A DNA stretch of 64,000 nucleotides from an uncultured Phycisphaerales bacterium. GTDB taxonomy: Bacteria > Planctomycetota > Phycisphaerae > Sedimentisphaerales > Anaerohalosphaeraceae. The notes beneath the pieces were generated by a model. That model made no database searches, was not told where the DNA came from, and saw only the letters and a list, made by a program, of their open reading frames with translations. The stretch lies in assembly GCA_937868095.1 (NCBI GenBank), contig CALMLO010000041.1, positions 96,767 to 160,766 on the forward strand, in the 5' to 3' direction. The position numbers and the translations under genes were made by a program. Positions within the stretch are counted from its first letter, which is position 1. Every line of letters begins with the position of its first letter. This document shows, in pieces, positions 29,168-37,891 of this stretch.

Positions 29168-30111
29168 AACAGATCTTGATGAGATTGAGTTACAGAGGAA
29201 ACATACTTTGACATCGAGGAGAGGTTCAAACCAAAAGACCGTACCATTTCCTCAAGCCACAATGGATAATGGTCTGTAAACTTGATTTCGAGAACCACAA
29301 ACGGCAGTGCAGCCAACTGCCATCCATCTCCATTGAGAGGCACTTCCAGACCTTGGGGCTGACGGTAACAAAGATGTCGATCAAAGGTCACTCTCACACG
29401 GTTTTCACCTTCTCCTTCGAACGGTTCCCTCAAATACCGTACCAGTATCGTCGGTTGAGCACCCAGTGCTTCTTTGTAAAACAAAAATTGGCGCAGGGCC
29501 TCCTGTTCCTTCGGTGAACGTCTTTGCAAGTCCGCATCCGCGAGTCCTTCCAAGACTTCCTCCAGTTCTGTCCGCTCGACACGAGCACGGCTTTTCAGAA
29601 TCACCCGATTGACACGACGTTTGACTTCCAAAAATAGGGGGCTCTGAAATATGTCGCTGTAAGTTCGAATTCTAAGTTTAAATCGATTGGGCTTTCCCAC
29701 AATGGTTTCTCGATATAAATCAAGACTCGGCGAGTCCAGATACAGACTGGAAATCGGATATTGTCTATCCGGATACATCAAGGCGTATTTATCCACCGAT
29801 AAATAGTGCTGAACAAAGTCCTTCACTGCTTGGGCCTTGCCCTCCGAAATCCGGTACTTTAATTCATAGCGGCACGAGGTCAAGTCTCCTTTTCCCTGGC
29901 GGAAAAAGGATGAAACCTCGGTTTCTGAATGAACTTGCTGCTCTTCAGCCGGATTAATTTGCGGGAAAAGAGAAGAGGAGGAATGATTGTCTCGGAAGAC
30001 AGTTTGCGAATCAGTTGCCGAGTCCTGCTGTTTAGAAGAAAAAGGGCTTTTTTTTACAGGTTCACAGCCCGACTTCTTCCTGCTCCTCTTTTTTATAAAG
30101 CCCTTGAACAT
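29146..30111 (-). CDS. VTC-domain polyphosphate polymerase-like protein
   Basis: A 321-residue protein. Residues 1-75 are Lys/Ser/Gln-rich and probably disordered. The VTC domain follows (about 78-315), the tunnel fold of the yeast polyphosphate polymerase Vtc4. Counterparts of the catalytic basic residues are visible: K85 in RYELKY, R147 and R149 in KLRIRTY, K164 in LEVKRR, K173, R225 in LVRYLRE, R245 in TFDRH, E275 and K277 in LEIKF, and K302 in SKYVSS. No SPX domain or membrane segment is present. Vtc4 makes polyphosphate from nucleoside triphosphates. The acceptor or product here is unknown. The gene heads a four-gene operon behind the promoter at 30275-30303. Confidence 0.88.
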   Translation of the reverse strand: MFKGFIKKRSRKKSGCEPVKKSPFSSKQQDSATDSQTVFRDNHSSSSLFPQINPAEEQQVHSETEVSSFFRQGKGDLTSCRYELKYRISEGKAQAVKDFVQHYLSVDKYALMYPDRQYPISSLYLDSPSLDLYRETIVGKPNRFKLRIRTYSDIFQSPLFLEVKRRVNRVILKSRARVERTELEEVLEGLADADLQRRSPKEQEALRQFLFYKEALGAQPTILVRYLREPFEGEGENRVRVTFDRHLCYRQPQGLEVPLNGDGWQLAALPFVVLEIKFTDHYPLWLEEMVRSFGLNLSSMSKYVSSVTQSHQDLFWNYLEC

Positions 30112-30274
30112 GGCCGTCTCAAACAGAATTCGACTTTCTAGTCAACCCGTCAGAAAAAACCATTCGGACGGATTCTCTCTTCAACTCCCTCTTTTTTCTC
30201 TCAGACTCCCCTGTCTTGCGTGCAAGAAAAAACCGCCCCTCACTTTTATCACTGCTTAATCAAACTCTAAGCAA

Positions 30275-30303
30275 ATTATAAGCAGAAATCAAAAAAAAAT
30301 CAA
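30275..30303 (-). promoter_or_regulatory. Sigma-70-type promoter of the VTC-DUF4956-HlyD-TolC operon
   Basis: On the minus strand TTGATT (30303-30298) is followed after exactly 17 bases by TATAAT (30280-30275). Transcription should start near 30268, giving a leader of about 155 bases before the VTC ATG at 30111. Confidence 0.65.
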
Positions 30304-30441
30304 CATTCAATATAAACAATTAGGAAACGAAGAAAATAACGCTGTTTCCAGAAAATCCTCTGGAGAGCATTTTCTGGAATAAAGATAGGAAATATGACAC
30401 TGTCCACACTGCAATTTTGCTTTTCTTCTTGGATTTAAAAC

Positions 30442-30469
30442 AAAAAAGACCGGTTTTATCAGACCGGCC
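30442..30469 (-). terminator. Intrinsic terminator downstream of the initiator tRNA
   Basis: On the minus strand a seven-position stem with one mismatch (30469-30463 with 30454-30448) is followed by six T (30447-30442). It closes the long ribosomal-gene transcription unit. Confidence 0.75.
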
Positions 30470-30476
30470 TTTTCAC

Positions 30477-30550
<74 letters not shown>

Positions 30551-30605
30551 TCCAATTATTTTTCATATATATCATATTTTCAGATTGTTCGCAACCGCTG
30601 CGGAA

Positions 30606-31022
30606 TTATTTTTGCAGTTCTTGTTTTATTTTCTCCGCCAGCAACTCGGCCTTTCCTTCTGGATATTGAAATGAGGGCCAGCGGTGAAATATGCCGTCTC
30701 CCATTTTTCTCGGAATAATATGAAAATGAAGATGCTCCACAACCTGGCCGGCAGAACGTCCATTATTGCACAGGACATTATATCCGTCTGCTCTCATGGC
30801 CTTTTGAACAGCCGCCGCTACCCGCGGCAACACCAATACAAGCCGCTCCAGCACCTGAACAGGACATTCATCAAGGCGGGAACAATGCTGTTTTGGGATC
30901 AAAAGAGTATGCCCCTCCGAAATAGGGGCGATATCCAAAAAAGCCAATGTATCCTCTGTTTGAAAAACATGGCTGGAGGGTATCTTCCCTGCTGCAATTC
31001 GGCAAAAAATACAGTCATTCAT
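30606..31022 (-). CDS. HIT family nucleotide hydrolase/transferase
   Basis: A 138-residue histidine-triad protein. The start at 31022 has AGGAGA eight bases upstream and gives the normal MNDCIFCRIAAGKIP opening; longer frames upstream are only extension into rplQ. The catalytic triad motif HLHFHII is at about residues 98-104, preceded by NNGRSAGQVVEH. Cysteines in CIFC at the N-terminus are common in the HinT branch. HIT proteins hydrolyse phosphoramidates of nucleotides such as AMP-lysine. It follows rplQ by 67 bases, probably within the same transcript. Confidence 0.93.
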   Translation of the reverse strand: MNDCIFCRIAAGKIPSSHVFQTEDTLAFLDIAPISEGHTLLIPKQHCSRLDECPVQVLERLVLVLPRVAAAVQKAMRADGYNVLCNNGRSAGQVVEHLHFHIIPRKMGDGIFHRWPSFQYPEGKAELLAEKIKQELQK

Positions 31023-31089
31023 TTTGAATTCTCCTGCCCGCTGCTCTCCAAAAAGACGGGGGTGGTTTGCCAATCCCCTGAAAAACGCA

Positions 31090-31527
31090 TTATCCCTTCT
31101 TGGAGCTTTTCGCCGGTTCTGCTTTGCCCTGTTCGACCAACTGAAGCAGCACAAGTCGGCTGTTATCACCAAGCCGATGCTTTGAGAGATGGATAATCCG
31201 GGTGTATCCGCCCTGCCGTTCCAGATAGCGAGGACCGATCTCGCTGAAGAGTTTTCCGATGACAGTTCCAGTCTTGACCATCTGGCCGTCTTCTTCCTGG
31301 TAAATCGCCCTGTCGTTAAGGAGGCGAATCGCCTGACGCCGAGCATGAAGATTGCCCTTCTTGGCCAGAGTAATCAGCTTTTCCGCAAATCCGCGAACAT
31401 CTTTGGCTTTTTCGAGCGTTGTAGAAATGGTCTCGTGCTCAAACAGGGACGCAGCCAAATTCCGACGCAAAGCCAGACGGTGCTCACTGGTTCGATTCAG
31501 TTGTCTTCCTGCAATTCGATGACGCAT
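31090..31527 (-). CDS. rplQ: 50S ribosomal protein bL17
   Basis: The 145-residue product opens MRHRIAGRQLNRTSEHR, the standard bL17 start, with GAGGTG seven bases before the ATG at 31527; a TTG two codons earlier is less likely. bL17 sits near the exit tunnel on the 50S solvent side. The core (about 1-115) is normal and the C-terminus has a short Lys/Ser extension (KAEPAKSSKKG). The gene follows rpoA, the usual end of the alpha operon. Confidence 0.95.
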   Translation of the reverse strand: MRHRIAGRQLNRTSEHRLALRRNLAASLFEHETISTTLEKAKDVRGFAEKLITLAKKGNLHARRQAIRLLNDRAIYQEEDGQMVKTGTVIGKLFSEIGPRYLERQGGYTRIIHLSKHRLGDNSRLVLLQLVEQGKAEPAKSSKKG

Positions 31528-31565
31528 ATACAATCACCTCAATTTCTGTCCTGAAAAGGACTTTT

Positions 31566-32564
31566 CTAAACGTCTTTCATCCCCAACGACAAACCAAGGT
31601 CGTCCAATTTCCGCTGGACTTCCCGCAGACTGGTTTTTCCGAAACTGCGAATCTTCAGCAAATCTGCTTCCGTCATTTTAACCAGCTGACCGACAGTTCG
31701 AATATTATTTGACTCCAGGCAGTTACTCGAGCGGACTGTCAGTTCGAGCTGCTCAATCGGCATTGCCAGCTTTGCAGCCAACTCTTCGCTTACCGCCTTT
31801 GCCTGCTGCGGTTCAGCCTGTACCGGCTCTTCTACTGTTTCCTTACCTAACTGTTCATACTGAACAATCGGATTGATGTATTTTCGAAGAATTTTCCCCG
31901 CCTCTACGATCGCCAGTTCCGGTATTACGGTTCCATTCGTCCAGATTTCCATAACCAGTTTATCATAATTGGTGCGCTGTCCTACGCGGGTATCCTCGGT
32001 TTTATAGCGCACCCGCAAGACAGGAGAATAAATTGCATCCACTTCAATCCGCCCAATCTCCTGTTCCGCCCGGTCGGCCTGGGCAATCCGTTCCGCCGCC
32101 GGCGAATATCCTCGGCCGTTTCCGACGTTCAGTTCCATCTCAAAAGGAACGTCCTCCGTCAGTGTCGCCAGAACCAAATCTTTGTTAATAATTTCAATGA
32201 ATGGATCACACGCAATCATGGCGGCAGTCACTGGGCCGGCTTTGGATGCTGACAATTTCATCGTTCGCTTCTGGTCCCCCTGCATCCGCACTACCAGGCG
32301 CTTTACATTCAGGATGATATCCGTTACATCCTCCATCACACCCGGGATAGAAGTAAACTCATGACTGACATTCTGAATCTTAATCGACTCAACAGCACTG
32401 CCCTCCAGCGACGACAGCAGAATCCGGCGAAGACTGTTTCCAATAGTCGTACCGAATCCCCGCTCAAACGGCTCAATAAAAAACCGTCCATATCGGTCAG
32501 TGGACACCTCTGTGTCCTTCTGCACCCGCGTCGGCAGTTCCAAACCTCTCCATGTAATTCTCAT
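31566..32564 (-). CDS. rpoA: RNA polymerase alpha subunit
   Basis: The 332-residue product starts MRITWRGLELPTRVQ at 32564, chosen for the GGAGG at 32572-32576. The N-terminal assembly domain (about 1-230) has GFGTTIGNSLRRILLSSLEG, the dimer and beta/beta-prime contact region. A Gln/Ala/Glu linker (about 232-258) joins the C-terminal domain (about 262-325) with RSSNCLESNNIRTVGQLV and KTSLREVQRKLDDLGL, which binds UP elements and activators. It lies between rpsD and rplQ. Confidence 0.96.
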   Translation of the reverse strand: MRITWRGLELPTRVQKDTEVSTDRYGRFFIEPFERGFGTTIGNSLRRILLSSLEGSAVESIKIQNVSHEFTSIPGVMEDVTDIILNVKRLVVRMQGDQKRTMKLSASKAGPVTAAMIACDPFIEIINKDLVLATLTEDVPFEMELNVGNGRGYSPAAERIAQADRAEQEIGRIEVDAIYSPVLRVRYKTEDTRVGQRTNYDKLVMEIWTNGTVIPELAIVEAGKILRKYINPIVQYEQLGKETVEEPVQAEPQQAKAVSEELAAKLAMPIEQLELTVRSSNCLESNNIRTVGQLVKMTEADLLKIRSFGKTSLREVQRKLDDLGLSLGMKDV

Positions 32565-32571
32565 ACAAAGG

Positions 32572-32576
32572 CCTCC
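32572..32576 (-). promoter_or_regulatory. Ribosome binding site deciding the rpoA start
   Basis: GGAGG on the minus strand is seven bases before the ATG at 32564. The open frame extends eight codons further upstream but through this site, so the ATG is the better start. Confidence 0.8.
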
Positions 32577-32666
32577 ATCATCGGGCAAATGTTCTCAGCA
32601 CTTCTCTTCGGGCCGAAAGGGGAAGAAAAAGTACTCTCTGGAATCCGCCCGGATTTGAAAGGTTCA

Positions 32667-33299
32667 TTATTTCGAACAGAACTCCACAACTAATTGTTCC
32701 TCAATCGCCAGCTGCACATCCTCACGAGTAGGAAGGGCCACTACTGTCGCCGCCGGCTTGGAGGCATCCAGCTGAAGCCATCCCTGAACCTGGAAATTCG
32801 GATTAGCTTCCAGTTGGGTCTTGACGATCTTCCGCGAATGTTCCGAATTTTTCAGCGTAATCTTATCGCCGATATTCACAAGCCGATCCGGAATATCCAC
32901 CCGTCGCCCATTGAGGTAAATATGCCCGTGTGCAATCAACTGGCGGGCCGCTTTGCGGGAGGGAGCAAAATTGAGTTTAAAGATCACGTTATCCAGGCGG
33001 CGTTCAAGGAGCTCCAGCAGAGTCCTTCCTGTGTTGCCCTTTCGTCGAGTCGCTTCCCGAAAAACACTCATAAACTGTTTTTCCATCAGCCCGTAATAAC
33101 GTTTCAGCTTCTGCTTTTCCCGCAGCCGAACGCCGTAATCGCTGTGGCGGCCTCTTCGCCAGCCATGCATGCCGGGCGCCATGCTTTTTTCCCGCCGTTC
33201 GATAGCACACTTGGCGGTTTCGCACCGCGTGCCCTTCAGCATCAGCTTCATTCCTTCGCGCCGGCATAACCGACAGGTAGCTTCAAGATAACGTGCCAT
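32667..33299 (-). CDS. rpsD: 30S ribosomal protein uS4 (zinc-binding form)
   Basis: A 210-residue uS4. The N-terminal zinc motif is intact with Cys at 9, 12, 26 and 31 (CRLC and CETAKC). The S4 RNA-binding domain (about 100-165) contains RRLDNVIFKLNFAPSRKAARQLIAHGHIYLNG. uS4 nucleates assembly of the 30S body. In many bacteria it represses its own operon; no such leader site was recognised here. Order is rpsK, rpsD, rpoA. Confidence 0.96.
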   Translation of the reverse strand: MARYLEATCRLCRREGMKLMLKGTRCETAKCAIERREKSMAPGMHGWRRGRHSDYGVRLREKQKLKRYYGLMEKQFMSVFREATRRKGNTGRTLLELLERRLDNVIFKLNFAPSRKAARQLIAHGHIYLNGRRVDIPDRLVNIGDKITLKNSEHSRKIVKTQLEANPNFQVQGWLQLDASKPAATVVALPTREDVQLAIEEQLVVEFCSK

Positions 33300-33351
33300 A
33301 TTGGGTCAATTTCCCTTTTGAATAATCAACTTGGTTATTTCTGTTATTCCC

Positions 33352-33735
33352 TTATACGCGTCGTCGCTTCCGAGGACGGCATCCATTATGCGGAATTGGC
33401 GTCACATCTTCAATCGAGGCAATCCGAAGGCCGGCTTGCTGAATCGCCGCAATCGCAGATTCCCGACCAGCCCCCGGGCCCTTGACTCGGATCTCCACTT
33501 CTCTTAAACCGCTCCGCATCGCGGTTCGGGCAGCTTTCTCAGCCGCCCGCTGAGCAGCAAACGGGGTGCTCTTGCGAGACCCCTTAAAGCCCACGCTGCC
33601 GCCCGAATCCTGACAAATAGTATCGCCGTCCATATCTGTCACAGTAATCAGTGTGTTGTTAAAGGTGGCGGTAATATAGACAATCCCGCGAACCACATTC
33701 TTCCGAATTTTTTTCTTGGTACTGCTTTTTGCCAT
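33352..33735 (-). CDS. rpsK: 30S ribosomal protein uS11
   Basis: The 127-residue product starts [17 protein letters not shown] and contains [18 protein letters not shown] and [18 protein letters not shown], the typical uS11 core, ending with the basic [11 protein letters not shown] tail. It lies on the platform of the 30S subunit and helps select the Shine-Dalgarno helix. It sits between rpsM and rpsD with short spacers. Confidence 0.97.
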   Translation of the reverse strand: MAKSSTKKKIRKNVVRGIVYITATFNNTLITVTDMDGDTICQDSGGSVGFKGSRKSTPFAAQRAAEKAARTAMRSGLREVEIRVKGPGAGRESAIAAIQQAGLRIASIEDVTPIPHNGCRPRKRRRV

Positions 33736-33786
33736 AAAAATCGAACTCCTCTGGTCAGTCTCCGTCTTTCCCGAAGAAAAAACTGA

Positions 33787-34170
33787 TTACCGCATCTCTT
33801 TGACACTCTTCTTGCCGGCCACAGTTTTCCGCCTGCCCTTACGGGTACGGGCATTACTCTGGGTCTGCTGACCGCGGACCGGCAACCCGCGACGATGTCG
33901 AACTCCCCGATAGCAGCCGATTTCCTTTAGACGAGCAATATCCTGAGAAACCTTTCTTCGCAACTGGCCTTCCACCAGATAATCTCTGTCGATAATCTGA
34001 GTGATGCGGCTGATTTCATCTTCGGTCAATTGCCCGGCTCGCACCTGCGGGTTCACCTTTGCTTCCTGAAGAATTTTGCAGGCACTGTAGCGGCCGATAC
34101 CGTGGATATAACTTAAAGCAATCCACGCCGGCTTATTATGGGGCACATCAACACCAATAATACGTGGCAT
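33787..34170 (-). CDS. rpsM: 30S ribosomal protein uS13
   Basis: The 127-residue product starts [16 protein letters not shown] and has the helix-two-turn-helix core ([16 protein letters not shown]) and a long basic tail ([20 protein letters not shown]) that contacts tRNA in the P site. It follows rpmJ, as in most bacteria. Confidence 0.97.
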   Translation of the reverse strand: MPRIIGVDVPHNKPAWIALSYIHGIGRYSACKILQEAKVNPQVRAGQLTEDEISRITQIIDRDYLVEGQLRRKVSQDIARLKEIGCYRGVRHRRGLPVRGQQTQSNARTRKGRRKTVAGKKSVKEMR

Positions 34171-34200
34171 ATCAACTCCTGTCGCTTAGAATGTCTTTTC

Positions 34201-34314
34201 TTAACCCTGACGCTGCTTGTGCCGGGGGTTTGAACAAATGATGCGTAAAACCCCTTTTCGTCGAACCAGCTTGCAGTTCTCACAAATTCGTCTTACAGAA
34301 CTTCGCACTTTCAT
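34201..34314 (-). CDS. rpmJ: 50S ribosomal protein bL36
   Basis: A 37-residue gene found by reading the sequence between infA and rpsM. The product starts [17 protein letters not shown] and ends NPRHKQRQG. The zinc ligands are present: C11, C14, C27 and H32. bL36 stabilises the 23S rRNA region near the L7/L12 stalk base. It is the usual gene between infA and rpsM. Confidence 0.95.
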   Translation of the reverse strand: MKVRSSVRRICENCKLVRRKGVLRIICSNPRHKQRQG

Positions 34315-34340
34315 TTTTTTATTCCCGTAAACTCAGATTT

Positions 34341-34556
34341 TCAGCTTCTTGTAATAATTCGGCCCCGCGTCAAATCATAAGGGCTCATCTCCACCAGCAC
34401 CTTATCTCCCGGCAAAATCCGTATAAAATGCATCCGCATCTTTCCCGAAACATGAGCCAGGATACGATGGCCATTTTCCAGCTCCACACGAAACATCGCG
34501 TTGGGCAGAGCTTCCACTACCGTCGCTTCCAGTCTGATGGCATCTTTCTTTGCCAT
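34341..34556 (-). CDS. infA: Translation initiation factor IF-1
   Basis: A 71-residue protein with the S1/OB fold: [40 protein letters not shown] and [13 protein letters not shown] are all standard. IF-1 occupies the A site during initiation and promotes IF-2 and IF-3 action. It follows map, as in the spc-alpha junction of many bacteria. Confidence 0.97.
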   Translation of the reverse strand: MAKKDAIRLEATVVEALPNAMFRVELENGHRILAHVSGKMRMHFIRILPGDKVLVEMSPYDLTRGRIITRS

Positions 34557-34588
34557 ATTTCCTTTGTTTGTCTTCTCCCGTCGGCTGC

Positions 34589-35383
34589 TCAGACTGCAAT
34601 GTCCGTATCTTGCGTTAAAACCTCACAGCCGCCTTTCACAACCGCAATCGTATGTTCAAAATGGGCACAATACTGTCGATCTCTCGTTACAACAGTCCAT
34701 CTGTCTTTGAGCGTTCGGACGGCCGATGTGCCCATATTGACCATCGGTTCTACAGCCAGAACCATTCCTTCTTTCAGCACAATATCTTCCCGAAGTAGCT
34801 CTCGGCTGACAAAATTGGGCACTTTGGGCTCTTCGTGCATTTCCGTGCCGATGCCATGCCCTACATAATCTGTCACCACAGAAAACCCTGCTTCTTTGGC
34901 ATAGGCCTCCATAGCCGACGCAATCCGGCTCCAACGCACCCCTGGAGCCATTTGCTCAATGGCAATCTGGAGCATTTGCCTGGTTATCTCCATCAGCCGC
35001 CGATGAGCAGGAGACACATCCCCTATCCCAACCGTAAAAGCTGCATCCCCGCAATAACCATCCAGCTTCACACCGAAATCAACGCTTAACAGATCTCCAG
35101 ATTTTAAGACCACTTCCGGCGAAGGAATCCCATGAACCAATTGTTCATTGATGGAGGCACAGATCGCCCCTGGAAACGGAGGGCCGCCATACGGATTTGG
35201 GACCCCTTCAAAAAGGGCAATAGCTCCCGCTTCCCTGGTCATCCGGCGGGCAATTGCATCCAAATGGGCGGTACTCACACCCGGCCTGGCTTCCTCTTTG
35301 AGTTTTGAAAGAACTTTCGCCACTACAAGTCCCGCTTGGCGAATTTTTTCTATTTCCCGGCGGCTTTTCAGTTTAATCGGCAT
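34589..35383 (-). CDS. map: Type I methionine aminopeptidase
   Basis: A 264-residue type I enzyme. The start at 35383 ([18 protein letters not shown]) is preferred to a TTG five codons earlier, which would overlap adk. The metal ligands are visible: two Asp in [16 protein letters not shown], His in [12 protein letters not shown], Glu in [10 protein letters not shown] and Glu in AHFEHTIAV. The enzyme removes the N-terminal Met from nascent proteins. It sits between adk and infA. Confidence 0.96.
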   Translation of the reverse strand: MPIKLKSRREIEKIRQAGLVVAKVLSKLKEEARPGVSTAHLDAIARRMTREAGAIALFEGVPNPYGGPPFPGAICASINEQLVHGIPSPEVVLKSGDLLSVDFGVKLDGYCGDAAFTVGIGDVSPAHRRLMEITRQMLQIAIEQMAPGVRWSRIASAMEAYAKEAGFSVVTDYVGHGIGTEMHEEPKVPNFVSRELLREDIVLKEGMVLAVEPMVNMGTSAVRTLKDRWTVVTRDRQYCAHFEHTIAVVKGGCEVLTQDTDIAV

Positions 35384-35394
35384 AACCGCCCACT

Positions 35395-36045
35395 TCAACG
35401 CAATGCTTCGAGGGCTTCAAAAACCGCTCGAGTCACTTCATCAATCGGCTGATCGGCATCTATTCGGACAATATTTCTCTTGTTTTTCTGGTAATATCCG
35501 AGTACCGCTTCCGTCTGCTCATGGTAGGTTTTCAGCCGATTCATAACCACTTCAGGGCTGTCATCCTGACGCTGAATCAGCGGGCCGCATCCTTTGTCGC
35601 ACTGGCCATCTACTTTCGGTCTCAGATTGACAATATGATAAACCGCCCCGCATTTAGGACAACTGCGGCGGCCGGTCATTCGCTCCAGAATGGCCTCATC
35701 CGGCACTTCCAAAGAAAGAATCACATCAATCTTTTCGCCGGCTCTTTCCATGGCCGCATCCAGCCCTTCTGCCTGGGCAACAGTTCGAGGAAAACCATCT
35801 AAAACGTACCCTCTACCACCGGTTTTTTTAATCGCTCCAATCATCATATCAATAATCAAATCGTCCGGCACCAATCCGCCTGAATCCATATAAGATTGGG
35901 CTTTGCGGCCCAATTCAGTTCCCGCAGCACGCTCCGCCCGAAGAATGTCTCCGCTGGACAGATGGGCCAATCCATATTTTTCCGCAATCCGCTTGCATTG
36001 GGTGCCTTTGCCGGCACCGGGCGGCCCCAACAGAATCACTCTCAT
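35395..36045 (-). CDS. adk: Adenylate kinase
   Basis: A 216-residue kinase with P-loop GPPGAGKGT (about 7-15), DGFPRTVAQAEGLD for the AMP site, and a long LID (about 120-160) with four Cys in CPKC and CDKGC, the zinc-binding version typical of Gram-positive and some other bacteria. It catalyses ATP + AMP to 2 ADP. The start overlaps the secY stop by ATGA, so adk is coupled to secY. Confidence 0.97.
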   Translation of the reverse strand: MRVILLGPPGAGKGTQCKRIAEKYGLAHLSSGDILRAERAAGTELGRKAQSYMDSGGLVPDDLIIDMMIGAIKKTGGRGYVLDGFPRTVAQAEGLDAAMERAGEKIDVILSLEVPDEAILERMTGRRSCPKCGAVYHIVNLRPKVDGQCDKGCGPLIQRQDDSPEVVMNRLKTYHEQTEAVLGYYQKNKRNIVRIDADQPIDEVTRAVFEALEALR

Positions 36046-37409
36046 GCAAAAGGCCCCTTCATACGAGCGGTGGACGAAAACCCTTCATAATTCCGCATCA
36101 GCAGATTGGCTTCAATCCGCTGAACCAGATCCAGCGAGACGCTCACTACAATCAAAAGCCCTGTGCCCCCCAAAAATGACGAGGCCGTATAATCAACGTG
36201 CAATATCTGCGCCACGACGCTGGGGACTACAGCAATAATTGCCAAAAAGGACGCCCCGTAAAATGTAATGCGGGTCATCACTGTTTCCAGATATTCCGCC
36301 GTCCGATGACCTGGCCGCAAACCAGGGATAAAGCTGCCGCGATCTCTCAAGTTTTTAGCTACATCCTTCGGCTGAAACTGAACGGTTGTCCAGAAATAGG
36401 TAAACACGAAAATCAGCACAATATACAGCACATTGTATGTATAAGCCATTGGTCCAAAGGCCCCGATCAGCATCCGCATAATCGGCGAAGCCCCCAGCGT
36501 TGTCGGAAAATGAGTGGCCATCTGCTGAAGAATAATCGGCGGAAACATCATCAGTGACGAGGCAAAGATAATCGGCATCACTCCGCCGTGATTCACTCGC
36601 AGCGGCAGGTAGTGCTTGGCACCGCCGTACATCCGATGCCCCCGTACCTGCTTGGCCTGCTGAATGGGAATGCGGCGCTGTCCCTGTGTAATCAGGATGG
36701 TTCCCGCCACCACAAATACAAAGGCCAAAATTAGAAAAACGATTGTTAAGATACCGTAAGTTCCGGGCTCAGGGGTAAGCCGAAAGTCAGTCTTTTCAAT
36801 CACTCCAATAACCGCTGCCGGCATGCGAGCCAAAATGCCAGCCATAATAATTAAACTAATACCGTTTCCAATTCCATATTCATCAATCTGCTCGCCCAGC
36901 CACATCAGGAAAATAGTACCGGCGGTCATTCCCACCACACCCATTAAAATCGCTCGCCCGTGCATCCCCGGATAGGTATAACCGTCCAGGGCCGCCATCC
37001 GCATAAACATCAGGGCCTGAATGATGCACAAAGGCACCGTCAGATAGCGAGTATATTCCTGAATCTTTTTATAGCCGGTGGCTCCTTCCTGCCGAAGTTT
37101 CCGCAGCGGCGGATAGATTTCCCCAAGCAGCATCAGAATGATGGAAGCAGAAATATAGGGCATAATACCCAATCCAAACAGCGTACTGTGACTGAGCGTT
37201 CCTCCGGTAAACATCTGCAGGGTTTCTGCGGCCCGACCGAAGGGCGTCTCTTTATCACGGTTGGCCATCTGTTTGGTAATCTGCTCCTGGTCAAACCCCG
37301 GAACCGGAATATGATAGCCGATCCGATAAATCACCAGCAGCGCCAGCGTAAACAAAATCTTGTTCCGCAGGTCCGGTATCTTAAAGATGTTGGCAAATGT
37401 GGTCAGCAT
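36042..37409 (-). CDS. secY: Preprotein translocase subunit SecY
   Basis: A 455-residue channel protein with ten membrane segments. The opening FANIFKIPDLRNKILFTLALL and the plug region after the first segment (GRAAETLQMFTGGTLSHSTLFGLG) match SecY, as does the lateral-gate helix. SecY forms the Sec channel with SecE, whose gene is at 61725-62111, and SecG. It ends the spc cluster, between rplO and adk. Confidence 0.97.
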   Translation of the reverse strand: MLTTFANIFKIPDLRNKILFTLALLVIYRIGYHIPVPGFDQEQITKQMANRDKETPFGRAAETLQMFTGGTLSHSTLFGLGIMPYISASIILMLLGEIYPPLRKLRQEGATGYKKIQEYTRYLTVPLCIIQALMFMRMAALDGYTYPGMHGRAILMGVVGMTAGTIFLMWLGEQIDEYGIGNGISLIIMAGILARMPAAVIGVIEKTDFRLTPEPGTYGILTIVFLILAFVFVVAGTILITQGQRRIPIQQAKQVRGHRMYGGAKHYLPLRVNHGGVMPIIFASSLMMFPPIILQQMATHFPTTLGASPIMRMLIGAFGPMAYTYNVLYIVLIFVFTYFWTTVQFQPKDVAKNLRDRGSFIPGLRPGHRTAEYLETVMTRITFYGASFLAIIAVVPSVVAQILHVDYTASSFLGGTGLLIVVSVSLDLVQRIEANLLMRNYEGFSSTARMKGPFA

Positions 37410-37435
37410 ATCCTTGGTCCTTCCGAGTTGCTTCC

Positions 37436-37885
37436 TCAGGCCATCACTTGTGCCGTTCCGCCGCAGCTGGATATTTTCTGCTCAGCACTTTTGCTGAATT
37501 TATGAGCTGAGACAGTCAGTTTCTTGGTCAGCTCGCCATCTCCGAGTATCTTCACCCGGCTCTGATCACTGCGGATGAGACCTACTCCTGCCATCTGCGT
37601 GATTGTAATGGAGTCTCCATCCTGGAAATACCGCTCCAGCTGCGAGACATTCACAATTTCGTACCGCTCGGAAAACCGAGCATTGCTGAATCCCCGCTTG
37701 GCCAGCCGACGAAACAGCGGCATCTGACCGCCTTCGAAAGCCGGGTGCATCGAGAAGCCGGAACGGCTTCGATCGCCCTTATGGCCGCGTCCGGCTGTCT
37801 TGCCATGTCCGCTGCCTCGTCCCCGGCCTACCCGTTTGCGCTTCTTATTGGCTCCAACGCTGGCTGTAATTTCATCGCTTTGCAT
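37436..37885 (-). CDS. rplO: 50S ribosomal protein uL15
   Basis: A 149-residue protein with the basic, glycine-rich N-terminus of uL15 (KKRKRVGRGRGSGHGKTAGRGHKG) and the GFEGGQ-like FEGGQMPLFRRLAKRGF core. It starts only six bases after rpsE stops. There is no rpmD (uL30) gene between them, unlike Escherichia coli. Confidence 0.95.
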   Translation of the reverse strand: MQSDEITASVGANKKRKRVGRGRGSGHGKTAGRGHKGDRSRSGFSMHPAFEGGQMPLFRRLAKRGFSNARFSERYEIVNVSQLERYFQDGDSITITQMAGVGLIRSDQSRVKILGDGELTKKLTVSAHKFSKSAEQKISSCGGTAQVMA

Positions 37886-37891
37886 GGCTGC

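Larger units (their letters stand above)
30112..30476. other. Leader region of the VTC operon and 3' flank of the initiator tRNA
   Basis: This 365-base spacer holds the VTC operon promoter (30275-30303), an untranslated leader of about 155 bases, and the terminator of the tRNA gene (30442-30469). Bases 30300-30440 are AT-rich and show no gene. An inverted arrangement CCAGAAAATCCTCTGGAGAGCATTT near 30350 is weak. Confidence 0.6.

Noticed and set aside
31023..31346. Upstream extension of the HIT protein by about 108 codons
   Set aside because: It runs antiparallel in meaning through rplQ in another frame; AGGAGA supports the ATG at 31022.
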